Below, piece by piece: positions 1 through 8,011 of a stretch of 48,800 nt of DNA. The stretch covers positions 1 through 48,800 of the forward strand of contig DATKMQ010000068.1 in the NCBI GenBank assembly GCA_035541755.1, given 5' to 3'. Both the position numbers and the translations under genes were made by a program. The DNA comes from Syntrophorhabdaceae bacterium. GTDB taxonomy: Bacteria; Desulfobacterota; Syntrophorhabdia; Syntrophorhabdales; Syntrophorhabdaceae. Numbering within the stretch: the stretch's first letter is position 1; every line of letters starts with the position of its first letter. The notes below the pieces were generated by a model that did no database searches, had not been told where the DNA came from, and was given only the letters and a program-made list of their open reading frames with translations.

Positions 1-1457
1 GAAGATTTGTCCTCCACGATGAGTAATATATCATCTTTGCTCTGTTTTATCTCGTCAATATCGACTCCTATGTGAACCGGCTTACCGAGGTAGAATATGA
101 TCCCCGCCGAATTGAAGCCGAGCGTGTAGAACTCCTTGGTGTTCTTGTACGGGGCAAGCTCATCGGTGATGAGCTTGAGAGACTTCGTCGATTTATCCAC
201 AAGTGGCATGTACCAAGCATTATAGAAATAGCCGGCCACAACAAGATAGACGATGAACATACCGAGGGCCAATCTTCCCGATCGCTTGACAAGCATGGCA
301 AAAAACAATGCACCCGTGGCAGAAAGAAGGCCAAGATACGCATACAGGGACTTAGGACCGCTCCTCACCACATCGATCACGTCCGAGCCCCGCATGGAGG
401 GAATCATGATCATGGCACAGGCTGGAAGCAGGACAAGGAAAGCGGCGAGCGCCTTGAGAGTACGATTTGTCCCGACTCCGTCCACGAGGCCGACCCAGGC
501 ATCCTTCAAAAAGAGGCCACAGATGAGCGCCGACGCCGGATACAGGGAAAGCAGGTATATGGCCCGTTTGCTCTGAGAAAACTCAAAGAACAAAAAGGTC
601 AGCACAAACCATATAAGGGGCAGCCAGTACTTCTTTTTCCACGCGTGAACCAGGGCAAAAGGCAGAAACATGCTCCAGGGAAGAAAATTGAAGAAGAGTT
701 TGTGGAAATAATAGAAGAACGATTCCCTATGGTCGAAGGCGTTCGCATAGCGGGTTATGTTCTGATGGAGGATGAACTCCCTGATGTAGGCTTCACCCGC
801 GGCAAAAAACCAGATGGAGGCAACGGCAGCAGATAAAAGACATCCGCCTATGAGGGGTATAATGAACCGTTTCCATTTCCCCTCTGTAAGCAGGTAGACA
901 AAGGCCACGCCGGCCGGGATGACAAGGCCCGCCGGGCCTTTTGTGAGGATCGCGATCGAAGCGGGAAGAAAAGAGAGCGCAAAAAAGAACCTCCTGTCTT
1001 TGGCCGAAGCAACATAATTCAGGAAGATTGTGAGGCCGATGAAAAATGCAAAGGTCATATCCATGACCGATTCCCTGGCGTTTGAGAGATACTGGTAATT
1101 AGTTGCAAGCACGAGCGCGGAGAGGAAACCGCACTGTACACCGACGAGCATCCTGCCCAGGAAAAAGACCACGAAAATAAGGAGCGTAGCCGCAATAGCC
1201 GAGGGTGCCCTTGAGGCAAATTCGTTGAGAGCTCCCCCTATCTTTGCGGCCGCCACAATCATCCACGGATAGAACGGAGGCTTCTCGAGATACGGCTGAC
1301 CGTTGAGATAGGGATGCACATAGTCGCCCCTTTGCATCATCTCCCGGGCCATAATTGCCTGCCTGGGTTCGTCGGGGTCCCAGAGAGAAGTGGCCCCCAG
1401 ATAGGAAAAGAAGAGCACTAAGGCGAGGGCAATCACGATTAATATTCTCAAGCGCAT
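1..1457 (-). CDS. GT39/ArnT-like membrane glycosyltransferase, 3' end missing
   Basis: The minus strand is open from the ATG at 1455-1457 to the window edge (485 codons, no stop reached). The protein begins with a transmembrane helix and then has the WDPDEPR motif near residues 26-32, the acidic first-loop motif of GT-C glycosyltransferases that use lipid-phosphate sugar donors (ArnT/PMT superfamily). A second loop ends in KPPFYPW, and at least eight further hydrophobic helices follow, as expected of an inner-membrane enzyme that adds sugars outside the cytoplasm. Acceptor and sugar cannot be read from sequence. The upstream AGGACAGG-like stretch is a modest ribosome binding site. The gene is divergent from the ilv operon. 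Family assignment is firm; ArnT-type function is not established. Confidence 0.85.
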   Translation of the reverse strand, partial: MRLRILIVIALALVLFFSYLGATSLWDPDEPRQAIMAREMMQRGDYVHPYLNGQPYLEKPPFYPWMIVAAAKIGGALNEFASRAPSAIAATLLIFVVFFLGRMLVGVQCGFLSALVLATNYQYLSNARESVMDMTFAFFIGLTIFLNYVASAKDRRFFFALSFLPASIAILTKGPAGLVIPAGVAFVYLLTEGKWKRFIIPLIGGCLLSAAVASIWFFAAGEAYIREFILHQNITRYANAFDHRESFFYYFHKLFFNFLPWSMFLPFALVHAWKKKYWLPLIWFVLTFLFFEFSQSKRAIYLLSLYPASALICGLFLKDAWVGLVDGVGTNRTLKALAAFLVLLPACAMIMIPSMRGSDVIDVVRSGPKSLYAYLGLLSATGALFFAMLVKRSGRLALGMFIVYLVVAGYFYNAWYMPLVDKSTKSLKLITDELAPYKNTKEFYTLGFNSAGIIFYLGKPVHIGVDIDEIKQSKDDILLIVEDKS

Positions 1458-1598
1458 GAGTCTACCTGTCCTGTCAAGGGTACGGTAAAGAGAGGAGAAG
1501 ACATCCGAGAGGAGGTACGCTTTCAAAACAACATTTTTTCTGGATGGATGTGCGACTCCTCGGTCGCCAAATATTTGGTAACTTTTATATGCTAATAT

Positions 1599-1627
1599 TT
1601 GACATTTTTCAATAATTTTTATACCAT
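1599..1627 (+). promoter_or_regulatory. Candidate sigma70-type promoter of the DUF465-ilv operon
   Basis: A perfect TTGACA at 1599-1604 is followed after 17 nt by TACCAT (1622-1627; 4 of 6 matches to TATAAT) in an AT-rich stretch. Transcription would start near 1634, only about ten bases before the ATG at 1644. A 12-bp palindrome, CCAAATATTTGG (1567-1578), lies about 20 bp upstream of the -35 box and could bind a regulator. This is inferred from sequence only. Confidence 0.5.
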
Positions 1628-1643
1628 ATCCTTCAATTGTCAT

Positions 1644-1853
1644 ATGGAAAATATTGAAAGTAAAGAAGAAATCTATAAGCGGGCAAAAACCCAGCACGTT
1701 CTCTTGGATAAACGTTTACAGATACTGTTGAAAAAACCGTATCTTACCGACGAGGAAGAGCTTGAGGTGAGGGTCCTCAAAAAGAAGAAACTTTACTACA
1801 AGGACATTATGGAGAATATGAGCAAAACCGGGGAACCAGAGGAGAGGGATTGA
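1644..1853 (+). CDS. DUF465 (YdcH-type) small helical protein
   Basis: This 69-residue, strongly charged helical protein has the DUF465 pattern: a His-x3-Asp/Lys stretch (HVLLDKR) near residue 13, a variable middle, and a C-terminal [12 protein letters not shown] segment matching the LKK-x-KL-x-KD signature of the family. DUF465 proteins are small, probably antiparallel helical pairs of unknown biochemical role. The ATG at 1644 is chosen over an upstream in-frame ATG at 1599 because 1599 falls inside the predicted -35 box and the family starts here. No Shine-Dalgarno is visible, so the message may have a very short leader. The stop overlaps the ilvB start (TTGA), so the two genes are translationally coupled. 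Confidence 0.75.
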   Translation: MENIESKEEIYKRAKTQHVLLDKRLQILLKKPYLTDEEELEVRVLKKKKLYYKDIMENMSKTGEPEERD

Positions 1854-3538
1854 AGAAGACAGGCGCCCAGATATTAGTCGAATCATTGAAAGCGGAGGGT
1901 GTGGAATCCCTGTTCTGTTACCCCGGAGGCGCCACACTCAATATCACTGACGCCCTCACCTACGCCGATGTCGAACAGATCGTTGTGAGGCACGAGCAGG
2001 CTGCGGTACACGCCTCTGACGGATATGCCCGCGCGTCGGGAAAGGTCGGCGTGTCGATTGTAACGTCCGGTCCGGGAGCCACGAATACCGTAACGGGCAT
2101 AGCCACGGCCTACATGGACTCAATCCCGCTTGTCATCTTCTCCTGCCAGGTGAATACGGCGCTCATCGGCAACGACGCCTTTCAGGAAGCCGATATTGTC
2201 GGGATAACCCGACCCTGCACCAAACACAGTTACCTCGTGAAAGACGTGAGAGATTTGAGCCGAATCATCAAAGAGGCCTTTCATATTGCCAAATCGGGCC
2301 GTCCAGGGCCTGTGCTCGTCGATATCCCGAAAGACGTGTCGGCGCACGTCGCCGAATTCAAGTACCCCGACAAGGTCATGATCAGAAGCTATCAGCCCAC
2401 GTATTCGGGCCATATAGGCCAGATCAAGAAGGCCATGCGGCTTATCGCGAGCTCGAAGAGACCCGTGCTCTATACGGGCGGCGGGATCATTTCCTCGGGC
2501 GCGGCCGAGGAGCTTCTCAAGTTCGCCGAGACGCTGTCGATTCCGGTCACGAATACCCTCATGGGGTTGGGTGGCATTCCGGGGAACCATCCACTTTTCC
2601 TCGGTATGCTCGGAATGCACGGCACGTACGCTGCCAATATGGCCGTCACCGAGTCGGACCTGATCATCGCCATGGGGGCGCGCTTCGACGACAGGGCAAC
2701 GGGCAAGACCGATGAATTTGCCTCACACGCAAAGATCATACACGTGGATATAGACCCCACATCCATCAGCAAGAACATACAGGTCGACATACCGATCGTA
2801 GGCGACACAAAAAACGTCCTCCTTAAGATGTTTGAACTGATCGATGAAGAAAAAGAGACGTACAAACATCACCACAAAACCGTGTCCGAATGGCTCGCGA
2901 AGATCAATAAATGGAAAGAAGAGTACCCGCTCACGTACCAGAAGAACGGGACATTGAAGCCCCAATTCGTCATCGAGAGAATTTATGAACTCACTAAAGG
3001 CAAGGCCATCATCACGACCGAAGTGGGACAGAACCAGATGTGGACGGCCCAGTTCTACAAATTCCTCAAACCGAGGACCATGATCACCTCGGGAGGACTC
3101 GGTACCATGGGCTTTGGGTTCCCTGCCGCTATCGGCGCTCAGGTAGCTTTTCCAAAATCACTGGTTATCGACATAGCCGGTGACGGAAGCATCCAGATGA
3201 ACATCCAGGAGTTGGCAACGGCGGTGCAACATAACCTGCCCGTCAAGGTCGTTATCCTCAATAACAGATTTCTCGGCATGGTCAGGCAATGGCAGGACCT
3301 CTTCTACGAGAAACGACATACGTGGACGCATCTTCACTCACCCGATTTCGTAAAAGTAGCAGAGGCTTATGGGGCCGTGGGATACAGGATTGAAGCGGAA
3401 CATGAAGTCGACAAGATATTGAAAGAGGCCTTCCGCAATAACAAGCCGACCTTTATCGATGCGCGGGTAAACCCCGAAGAATGCGTCTATCCCATGGTAC
3501 CGGCGGGAGCCGCGTTAAAAGAGATGCTTCTTGTTTGA
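1850..3538 (+). CDS. ilvB: Acetolactate synthase, large (catalytic) subunit
   Basis: This 562-aa ThDP-dependent enzyme joins two pyruvates, or pyruvate and 2-oxobutyrate, in the first common step of valine/leucine/isoleucine synthesis. The catalytic Glu is in [11 protein letters not shown] (E49). The central FAD-binding region contains the [11 protein letters not shown] segment. The C-terminal ThDP/Mg motif GDGSIQMN starts near residue 444 and ends in [12 protein letters not shown], typical of AHAS rather than pyruvate oxidase. The start is TTG at 1850, placed 3-4 nt after GGAGAGGG and overlapping the DUF465 stop. Length is normal. It forms an operon with ilvN and ilvC downstream, although a 200-nt gap precedes ilvN. 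Confidence 0.97.
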   Translation: MKKTGAQILVESLKAEGVESLFCYPGGATLNITDALTYADVEQIVVRHEQAAVHASDGYARASGKVGVSIVTSGPGATNTVTGIATAYMDSIPLVIFSCQVNTALIGNDAFQEADIVGITRPCTKHSYLVKDVRDLSRIIKEAFHIAKSGRPGPVLVDIPKDVSAHVAEFKYPDKVMIRSYQPTYSGHIGQIKKAMRLIASSKRPVLYTGGGIISSGAAEELLKFAETLSIPVTNTLMGLGGIPGNHPLFLGMLGMHGTYAANMAVTESDLIIAMGARFDDRATGKTDEFASHAKIIHVDIDPTSISKNIQVDIPIVGDTKNVLLKMFELIDEEKETYKHHHKTVSEWLAKINKWKEEYPLTYQKNGTLKPQFVIERIYELTKGKAIITTEVGQNQMWTAQFYKFLKPRTMITSGGLGTMGFGFPAAIGAQVAFPKSLVIDIAGDGSIQMNIQELATAVQHNLPVKVVILNNRFLGMVRQWQDLFYEKRHTWTHLHSPDFVKVAEAYGAVGYRIEAEHEVDKILKEAFRNNKPTFIDARVNPEECVYPMVPAGAALKEMLLV

Positions 3539-3738
3539 GAAATGAGGTGAAGGCGTGACCTGTGGCCACATGGTTGCCAAGCTTCGGCACGGAAAAGTAT
3601 CGAGATACGAACCCCATGTGTTCAGCCCGAACTTGTCTAGCATGTGCCCGACAGGAAGGGAAGTTCAGTTACCGGATTGCGGATGAATCTTTGCTGATGG
3701 AAGGGGCGCATGTCACACCCCTGAGAATCTAGGAGGAA
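3539..3738 (+). other. Unexplained 200-nt gap between ilvB and ilvN
   Basis: All other gene junctions in this operon overlap, but ilvB and ilvN are 200 nt apart. The gap holds no convincing open reading frame and no U-tract terminator. It contains the short palindrome TGTGGCCACA (about 3563-3572), a GAACTT/AAGTTC inverted pair and an AGGGG/CCCCT pair just before the AGGAGG ribosome binding site of ilvN. No known riboswitch or T-box could be recognised. Confidence 0.3.
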
Positions 3739-4269
3739 ATGGTGCGACACACAATATCGTTGCTCGTAGAGAATGAATTCGGAGTCCTTGCCCGGATCGC
3801 AAGCCTTTTCAGTGGTCGGGGCTTCAATATCGAAAGCCTCTGCGTGGCCGAGAGCCTCGATCCCACGATCTCCACCATGACAATCGTTACTCGCGGGAAT
3901 GACGCAGTACTTGAACAAATTCTCAAACAGCTCAACAAGCTGATTAACGTGGTAAAAGTCGTCGACTTTAAGGAAATGGACTATGTCTCAAGGGAAATGG
4001 TTCTTGTCAAGGTACATGCGGACGACAAAACCAGGGAAGAAATCCTGCGCATGTCGGAAATATTCAGGGGAAGGATCATCGATGTGTCCAGCAAATCATA
4101 CACAATTATGATCACCGGCGATGAAAACAAGCTCCAGGCCTTCTTGAATCTCATCAGGCCGCTCGGCATCAAGGAACTCGTCCGTACAGGCCCTATCGCT
4201 ATGGCGCGAGGCGAAAGAACCATTAAAATGAAGGAAACCAATATAAAAGGAGGAGAACAAGATGGCTAA
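3739..4269 (+). CDS. ilvN: Acetolactate synthase, small regulatory subunit
   Basis: This 176-aa protein has the two-part layout of the AHAS regulatory subunit: an N-terminal ACT domain (residues 1 to about 80; [23 protein letters not shown], then GFNIESL) that binds valine for feedback inhibition, and a C-terminal domain (about 85-165) that contacts and activates the catalytic subunit. Length is that of the full-size bacterial form (about 160-175). The start is set by AGGAGG seven bases upstream of ATG 3739. Its last codons overlap ilvC by 8 nt (GATGGCTAA), so ilvC translation is probably coupled. Also named ilvH in some genomes. Confidence 0.96.
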   Translation: MVRHTISLLVENEFGVLARIASLFSGRGFNIESLCVAESLDPTISTMTIVTRGNDAVLEQILKQLNKLINVVKVVDFKEMDYVSREMVLVKVHADDKTREEILRMSEIFRGRIIDVSSKSYTIMITGDENKLQAFLNLIRPLGIKELVRTGPIAMARGERTIKMKETNIKGGEQDG

Positions 4270-5260
4270 GATGTATTATGACCGCGATGCGGACCTCGGC
4301 GTACTAAAAGGGAAGAAGGTCGCCATCATCGGTTATGGCAGTCAGGGACACGCACAGGCGCAAAATTTGAGAGATAGTAAGGTCAACGTGATCGTTGCGG
4401 AGCTTCAGGGCACGGCCAATTATAAACTTGCTTTAAGCCACGGTTTCAAGCCTTTGAGCGCTGCCCAGGCGGCAAAGGAGGCTGATATTGTCCAGATACT
4501 CGCTCAGGACAACCTCCAGGCCCAACTTTACAGAACCGAGATTCAGACCCATCTGAAGAAAGGCAAGACCCTTGTCTTTTCCCACGGGTTCAATATCCAC
4601 TATAACCAGATCGTGCCCCCGGCCGACATCGACGTGATCATGGTCGCCCCCAAGGGTCCGGGACACCTTGTGAGACGCGAGTTCGAAAGAGGAGCCGGCG
4701 TCCCCTCCTTGATCGCCGTATATCAGGACTACACAAAGAAGGCAAAAAAGACCGCCCTGGCCTATGCTAAGGGCATCGGTTCAACGAGGGCCGGGGTGCT
4801 GGAGACCACGTTTAAGGAAGAAACTGAGACTGACCTCTTCGGAGAGCAGGCCGTGCTTTGCGGCGGGGCTTCAGAACTCGTGCGGGCCGGATTCGATACG
4901 CTCGTGGAGGCAGGTTATCAACCGGAGATCGCCTATTTCGAATGTCTCCACGAATTAAAGCTCATTGTGGACCTCATGTACGAGGGCGGTATCGCCAACA
5001 TGCGATACTCCATCAGCGACACCGCTGAGTATGGCGACCTCACAAGGGGTCGCAGAGTCATCAATGAGGATACCAGAGAAGAGATGCGGGCAATACTCGA
5101 CGAAATCCAGACGGGCGAATTCGCTCGGGAATGGATACTGGAGAACATGGCCGGACGGCCCGTCTTTAACGCTGTACGAAGAATAGACAGCGAACATCTC
5201 ATTGAAAAAGTCGGCAAGCAGCTCCGCTCCATGATGGGCTGGATCGGGAGAAGAGATTGA
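4262..5260 (+). CDS. ilvC: Ketol-acid reductoisomerase (NADP+), class I
   Basis: This 332-aa enzyme converts acetolactate or acetohydroxybutyrate to the dihydroxy acid, the second common step of branched-chain amino acid synthesis. The N-terminal Rossmann fold shows [11 protein letters not shown] at residues 24-34, and the KARI body contains [13 protein letters not shown], the Mg-binding region around [11 protein letters not shown], and [17 protein letters not shown]. The length places it in the short class I. An AGGAGG lies inside the end of ilvN. The gene ends in TGA overlapped by the TTG start of psd. Confidence 0.97.
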   Translation: MAKMYYDRDADLGVLKGKKVAIIGYGSQGHAQAQNLRDSKVNVIVAELQGTANYKLALSHGFKPLSAAQAAKEADIVQILAQDNLQAQLYRTEIQTHLKKGKTLVFSHGFNIHYNQIVPPADIDVIMVAPKGPGHLVRREFERGAGVPSLIAVYQDYTKKAKKTALAYAKGIGSTRAGVLETTFKEETETDLFGEQAVLCGGASELVRAGFDTLVEAGYQPEIAYFECLHELKLIVDLMYEGGIANMRYSISDTAEYGDLTRGRRVINEDTREEMRAILDEIQTGEFAREWILENMAGRPVFNAVRRIDSEHLIEKVGKQLRSMMGWIGRRD

Positions 5261-5901
5261 GACAAGCCTGTATCGCCAGGGAGGGGTGGAAACTGACTAT
5301 CCCCTCCCTGGCACTTTTTTTTGTGCTCCTGTCTCTTCATTTCTGGAGCCTTGCAGCCCCCGTCTTCCTTTTCTGTGCATTCTGTCTTTACTTCTTCAGA
5401 AATCCCAGGCGTGAGACCGCGGCAGGCCGTGAGGCCCTTATCTCTCCGGCGGACGGCAGGGTAACCGAGATCAAGGACATGGTGGAGCCCGAGTTTGTAG
5501 GCGGGGAATGCAAAAGAATCAGTATCTTCATGTCTCCTACGGATGTGCATGTGAACCGGGCGCCCTGCGAGGGCCGCATCGTTCGGATGGTCCACAGGGC
5601 CGGCGATTTCGCGCTCGCCTTCAAGAAGGATATCGACAAGGAGAATGAGCGCAATTACATACTCCTGGACCGTGAGGGGGAGAAGATCCTCCTTGTCCAG
5701 ATAGCAGGATTTCTCGCGAGAAGGATCATCCCCTACGTGAAAGAGAACGATCAGGTGAAAAGGGGCGAACCTGTCGGTATCATTGCTTTTGGGTCACGGG
5801 TTGATATTTACTTTCCCAAAATGTATGAATCTATGGTACAATTGCACGAGAAAGTAAAAGCGGGTCTTACACCGCTGGCACAGAAAAAGGGGAGTTTATG
5901 A
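5257..5901 (+). CDS. psd: Phosphatidylserine decarboxylase proenzyme (short, type A)
   Basis: This 214-aa membrane-associated enzyme makes phosphatidylethanolamine from phosphatidylserine. Residues 15-47 form hydrophobic helices and the motif FFRNPRR follows, as in the small archaeal-type PSDs. The self-cleavage site that creates the pyruvoyl group is Gly179-Ser180 in IIAFGSRVD. Other conserved parts are SPADGRV, the SPTDVHVNR segment and the final short alpha chain. The start is TTG at 5257, five bases after GGGAGAAGA, overlapping the ilvC stop as TTGA. Coupling to ilvC and pssA in one operon is common in this bacterial group. Confidence 0.95.
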   Translation: MRQACIAREGWKLTIPSLALFFVLLSLHFWSLAAPVFLFCAFCLYFFRNPRRETAAGREALISPADGRVTEIKDMVEPEFVGGECKRISIFMSPTDVHVNRAPCEGRIVRMVHRAGDFALAFKKDIDKENERNYILLDREGEKILLVQIAGFLARRIIPYVKENDQVKRGEPVGIIAFGSRVDIYFPKMYESMVQLHEKVKAGLTPLAQKKGSL

Positions 5902-6677
5902 AATACACAAAGAGACGAAAAGGCAAAGGGATCTATCTGCTTCCCAATCTTTTGACCTCTATCAGCCTGCTCGCCGGTTTCTATGCAATCGTGACGGCCA
6001 TGGACAGGAATTTTGCCTATGCCGCGTATGCGATCTTTGTATCCTGCCTTTTCGACATGCTCGACGGCAGGGTCGCGCGACTTACCCATTCGAGTAGCAA
6101 ATTCGGTGTGGAATACGACTCACTCTCTGACCTCGTGGCCTTCGGCGTGGCCCCGGGCGTGCTCGTCTATCTTTGGGCGCTGAAAAGCTATGGCAAGTTC
6201 GGCTGGCTCGCCGGTTTTCTCTATGTGGCCTGCGGCGCCGTCAGGCTTGCGCGGTTCAACATACAGGTCGATACTGTCCAGAAGAAGAGCTTCCTCGGTC
6301 TTCCCATACCGGCCGCCGCGGCAACAATTGCGGGCAGCGTGCTCTTTTACGCATGGCTCGAATACAAGGGCATGTTCAAATCAACCTTGATCCCGATACT
6401 CGTCTACGCACTTGCATTCCTTATGGTCAGCAACATCCGTTATTTCAGCTTCAAAGACATGCGTTTCTTTAAGGAAAAACCCTTTCGCTCAACCGTGGCA
6501 GCAATAATACTGCTTGTCATCATATTGAGCGAGCCCAAGATTACCCTTTTTGTGGCGACCCTGGGCTACGCTTTGTCAGGACCAGTCTATTCGCTTATTT
6601 TAAAAGTGAGGAAACCGGTGACTGAGGACGCTACCCATCCGCGAGAAACCTCAGCAGATCAAGGTGCTCGTCTATAG
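5898..6677 (+). CDS. pssA: CDP-diacylglycerol-serine O-phosphatidyltransferase
   Basis: This 259-aa multi-pass membrane enzyme makes phosphatidylserine from CDP-diacylglycerol and serine, supplying Psd, the neighbouring gene. The CDP-alcohol phosphatidyltransferase signature is complete: D56-G-x2-A-R, eight residues, G-x3-D-x3-D (DGRVAR ... FGVEYDSLSD). LPNLLTSISLLAGFYA at the N-terminus and about six to eight hydrophobic helices are typical of the type II PssA family. ATG overlaps the psd stop (ATGA). The last 47 bp overlap the convergent HAD gene on the other strand. Confidence 0.96.
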   Translation: MKYTKRRKGKGIYLLPNLLTSISLLAGFYAIVTAMDRNFAYAAYAIFVSCLFDMLDGRVARLTHSSSKFGVEYDSLSDLVAFGVAPGVLVYLWALKSYGKFGWLAGFLYVACGAVRLARFNIQVDTVQKKSFLGLPIPAAAATIAGSVLFYAWLEYKGMFKSTLIPILVYALAFLMVSNIRYFSFKDMRFFKEKPFRSTVAAIILLVIILSEPKITLFVATLGYALSGPVYSLILKVRKPVTEDATHPRETSADQGARL

Positions 6678-7272
6678 CACCGTCCGCTTCGAGGCCCTGA
6701 TTCTTATAAGCGATAAATTTGACACCGGCCGCCCTCGCCGTACCCCTGTCAACCTCTGAATCGCCCACATAGAGCACCCGCTCACGGTCCATCTTCATTA
6801 CATCGAGGATCTTCTCCACGCTCTCCGGATGGGGCTTGGGATTTTCCACATCCAGAGCGGTCACCACCATGTCAAACCACTTATTGAGACCGAACGCCTC
6901 CATAATGTGTTTCATGGTGGTGGTTCTGTTCGTGCTGATGGCGAGCTTCACGCCCCGCTCTTTGAGAGCGGCCAGTGTTTCCGTGAGGTGGGGCTCCATC
7001 TTGAGATAGACGATGAAATCCATAAAGTTTATGCTGCTCTTCCAGAAGGCAACGGCCCCCTCTTCTTTGTCAGAGGTGTCTTTAAAAACATAATGGATCG
7101 ATTCGTAGACCGTATGAGCGTGGCAGTAATGGGCCTCTTCATCGGTAAGCGGTGCTCTTCCCTGAGATTGGGCGATATAATTGTAGAGCATTCTATTCTG
7201 CTCGAAAGAATCAAAAAGCACCCCGTCACAATCGTAGATCACGCAGTCGATATCCCATTTCTTTGTTTCCAT
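6631..7272 (-). CDS. HAD-family phosphatase (phosphoglycolate phosphatase-like)
   Basis: This protein of about 213 aa has the four HAD motifs: I, DCDGVLFDS (nucleophile Asp); II, STN; III, the Lys in NPKPHP; and IV, GDSEVDRGTA. The helical cap between motifs I and II fits subfamily IA (Gph/PGMB type). The substrate is unknown. ATG 7270-7272 is preferred because GGAG lies 9 nt upstream; an in-frame TTG at 7287 would add five residues but would use that GGAG as codons. It converges on pssA with a 47-bp overlap, with no room for a bidirectional terminator. Confidence 0.88.
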   Translation of the reverse strand: METKKWDIDCVIYDCDGVLFDSFEQNRMLYNYIAQSQGRAPLTDEEAHYCHAHTVYESIHYVFKDTSDKEEGAVAFWKSSINFMDFIVYLKMEPHLTETLAALKERGVKLAISTNRTTTMKHIMEAFGLNKWFDMVVTALDVENPKPHPESVEKILDVMKMDRERVLYVGDSEVDRGTARAAGVKFIAYKNQGLEADGAIDEHLDLLRFLADG

Positions 7273-7439
7273 ATGCACTTTCTCCAAACGCTTTTTTTCT
7301 CGCTGTTTTAAACTCTATTTAAAAAAAAATCAAGCAAAAATGGGTGCGACGCCCGACTTTGCAGAGCGTTAAATCGTCTATCGCCTGCACTTAGGCTTCA
7401 CGCATGCAAAATTTTAGTTTTAAATGCCTCAAGATATGG

Positions 7440-7475
7440 TACAATGGGTGTGGCAAATAAGAACAGGAGGTTGTA
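7440..7475 (+). promoter_or_regulatory. Candidate -10 box and ribosome binding site for the soluble phosphatase gene
   Basis: TACAAT at 7440-7445 is a 5 of 6 match to the -10 consensus, about 30 nt before the ATG at 7476. No good -35 box is 17 nt upstream. A strong AGGAGG is located 6-7 nt before the ATG. The divergent gap 7273-7475 is AT-rich with a run of nine A at about 7320. Confidence 0.4.
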
Positions 7476-7946
7476 ATGATAAGTGTTTCCATTCCAGGAT
7501 GGGGAGATCTTGATATCGAATATCTTGTTGTGGACTATAACGGGACATGCGCTTTTGACGGCAAAATAAAAGAAAACGTAAAAGAAATGCTGGAGAAGGT
7601 GTCCCGGTACATCAAGGTCTTTATTATCACATCCGACACGTACGGCAATATTGACAGCGAAGGTAATACCATAGGGTTCAGCATAATCAAAGTCGGAAAA
7701 GAGGCAAGCGGTCAGGAAAAAGCGAAGATCATACGGGAGCTTGGACCGGAAAAGATCGTGGCCATAGGCAACGGGGCCAATGACGTTCTCATGCTCAGGG
7801 AAGCATCGCTCGGCATCGGCGTAATCGGCGGTGAAGGCTGTTCAAAAGATGTACTCAAAGAAGCTGATTTTGTGGTCAACAATATTCTCGATGCCCTAAG
7901 CATTCTTCTGCACCCTGAAAGAATCGTCGCGACATTGAGAGAGTAA
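7476..7946 (+). CDS. Soluble HAD phosphatase of the P-type-ATPase-like group (COG4087 type)
   Basis: This 156-aa protein has HAD motif I in an unusual form, VDYNGTCAFDG (residues 19-29), close to the DKTGT phosphorylation loop of P-type ATPases. Motif II is ITSD, a Lys lies in the GQEKAKI region, and motif IV is GNGANDVLML. There are no membrane helices, so it is a stand-alone soluble P-domain relative; such proteins are conserved in anaerobes and archaea but have no settled function. AGGAGG precedes the ATG. It lies 65 nt upstream of secA on the same strand, with a hairpin between them. Confidence 0.8.
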   Translation: MISVSIPGWGDLDIEYLVVDYNGTCAFDGKIKENVKEMLEKVSRYIKVFIITSDTYGNIDSEGNTIGFSIIKVGKEASGQEKAKIIRELGPEKIVAIGNGANDVLMLREASLGIGVIGGEGCSKDVLKEADFVVNNILDALSILLHPERIVATLRE

Positions 7947-7955
7947 TTGGATTAC

Positions 7956-7993
7956 AAAGGGTTACGGCTTGGCGAGGTCACCCGTAACCCTTT
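7956..7993 (+). terminator. Perfect 12-bp stem-loop in front of secA
   Basis: The arms AAAGGGTTACGG (7956-7967) and CCGTAACCCTTT (7982-7993) pair perfectly around a 14-nt loop. The hairpin lies 9 nt after the upstream stop codon and 18 nt before the secA ATG. Only TTTATT follows, not a real U-run, so it may be a weak terminator, an attenuator or an mRNA-processing/stability element rather than a strong intrinsic terminator. Confidence 0.6.
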
Positions 7994-8011
7994 ATTCATA
8001 CGCCCCTAACC

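Noticed and set aside
72-836. 254-aa plus-strand open frame
   Set aside because: It lies opposite to the GT39 gene, has no ribosome binding site and no recognisable domain. The minus-strand protein is a clear membrane glycosyltransferase, so this is an antisense shadow.
3539-3738. Riboswitch or T-box between ilvB and ilvN
   Set aside because: No T-box motif, no specifier loop and no known aptamer pattern could be recognised; only short inverted pairs are present.
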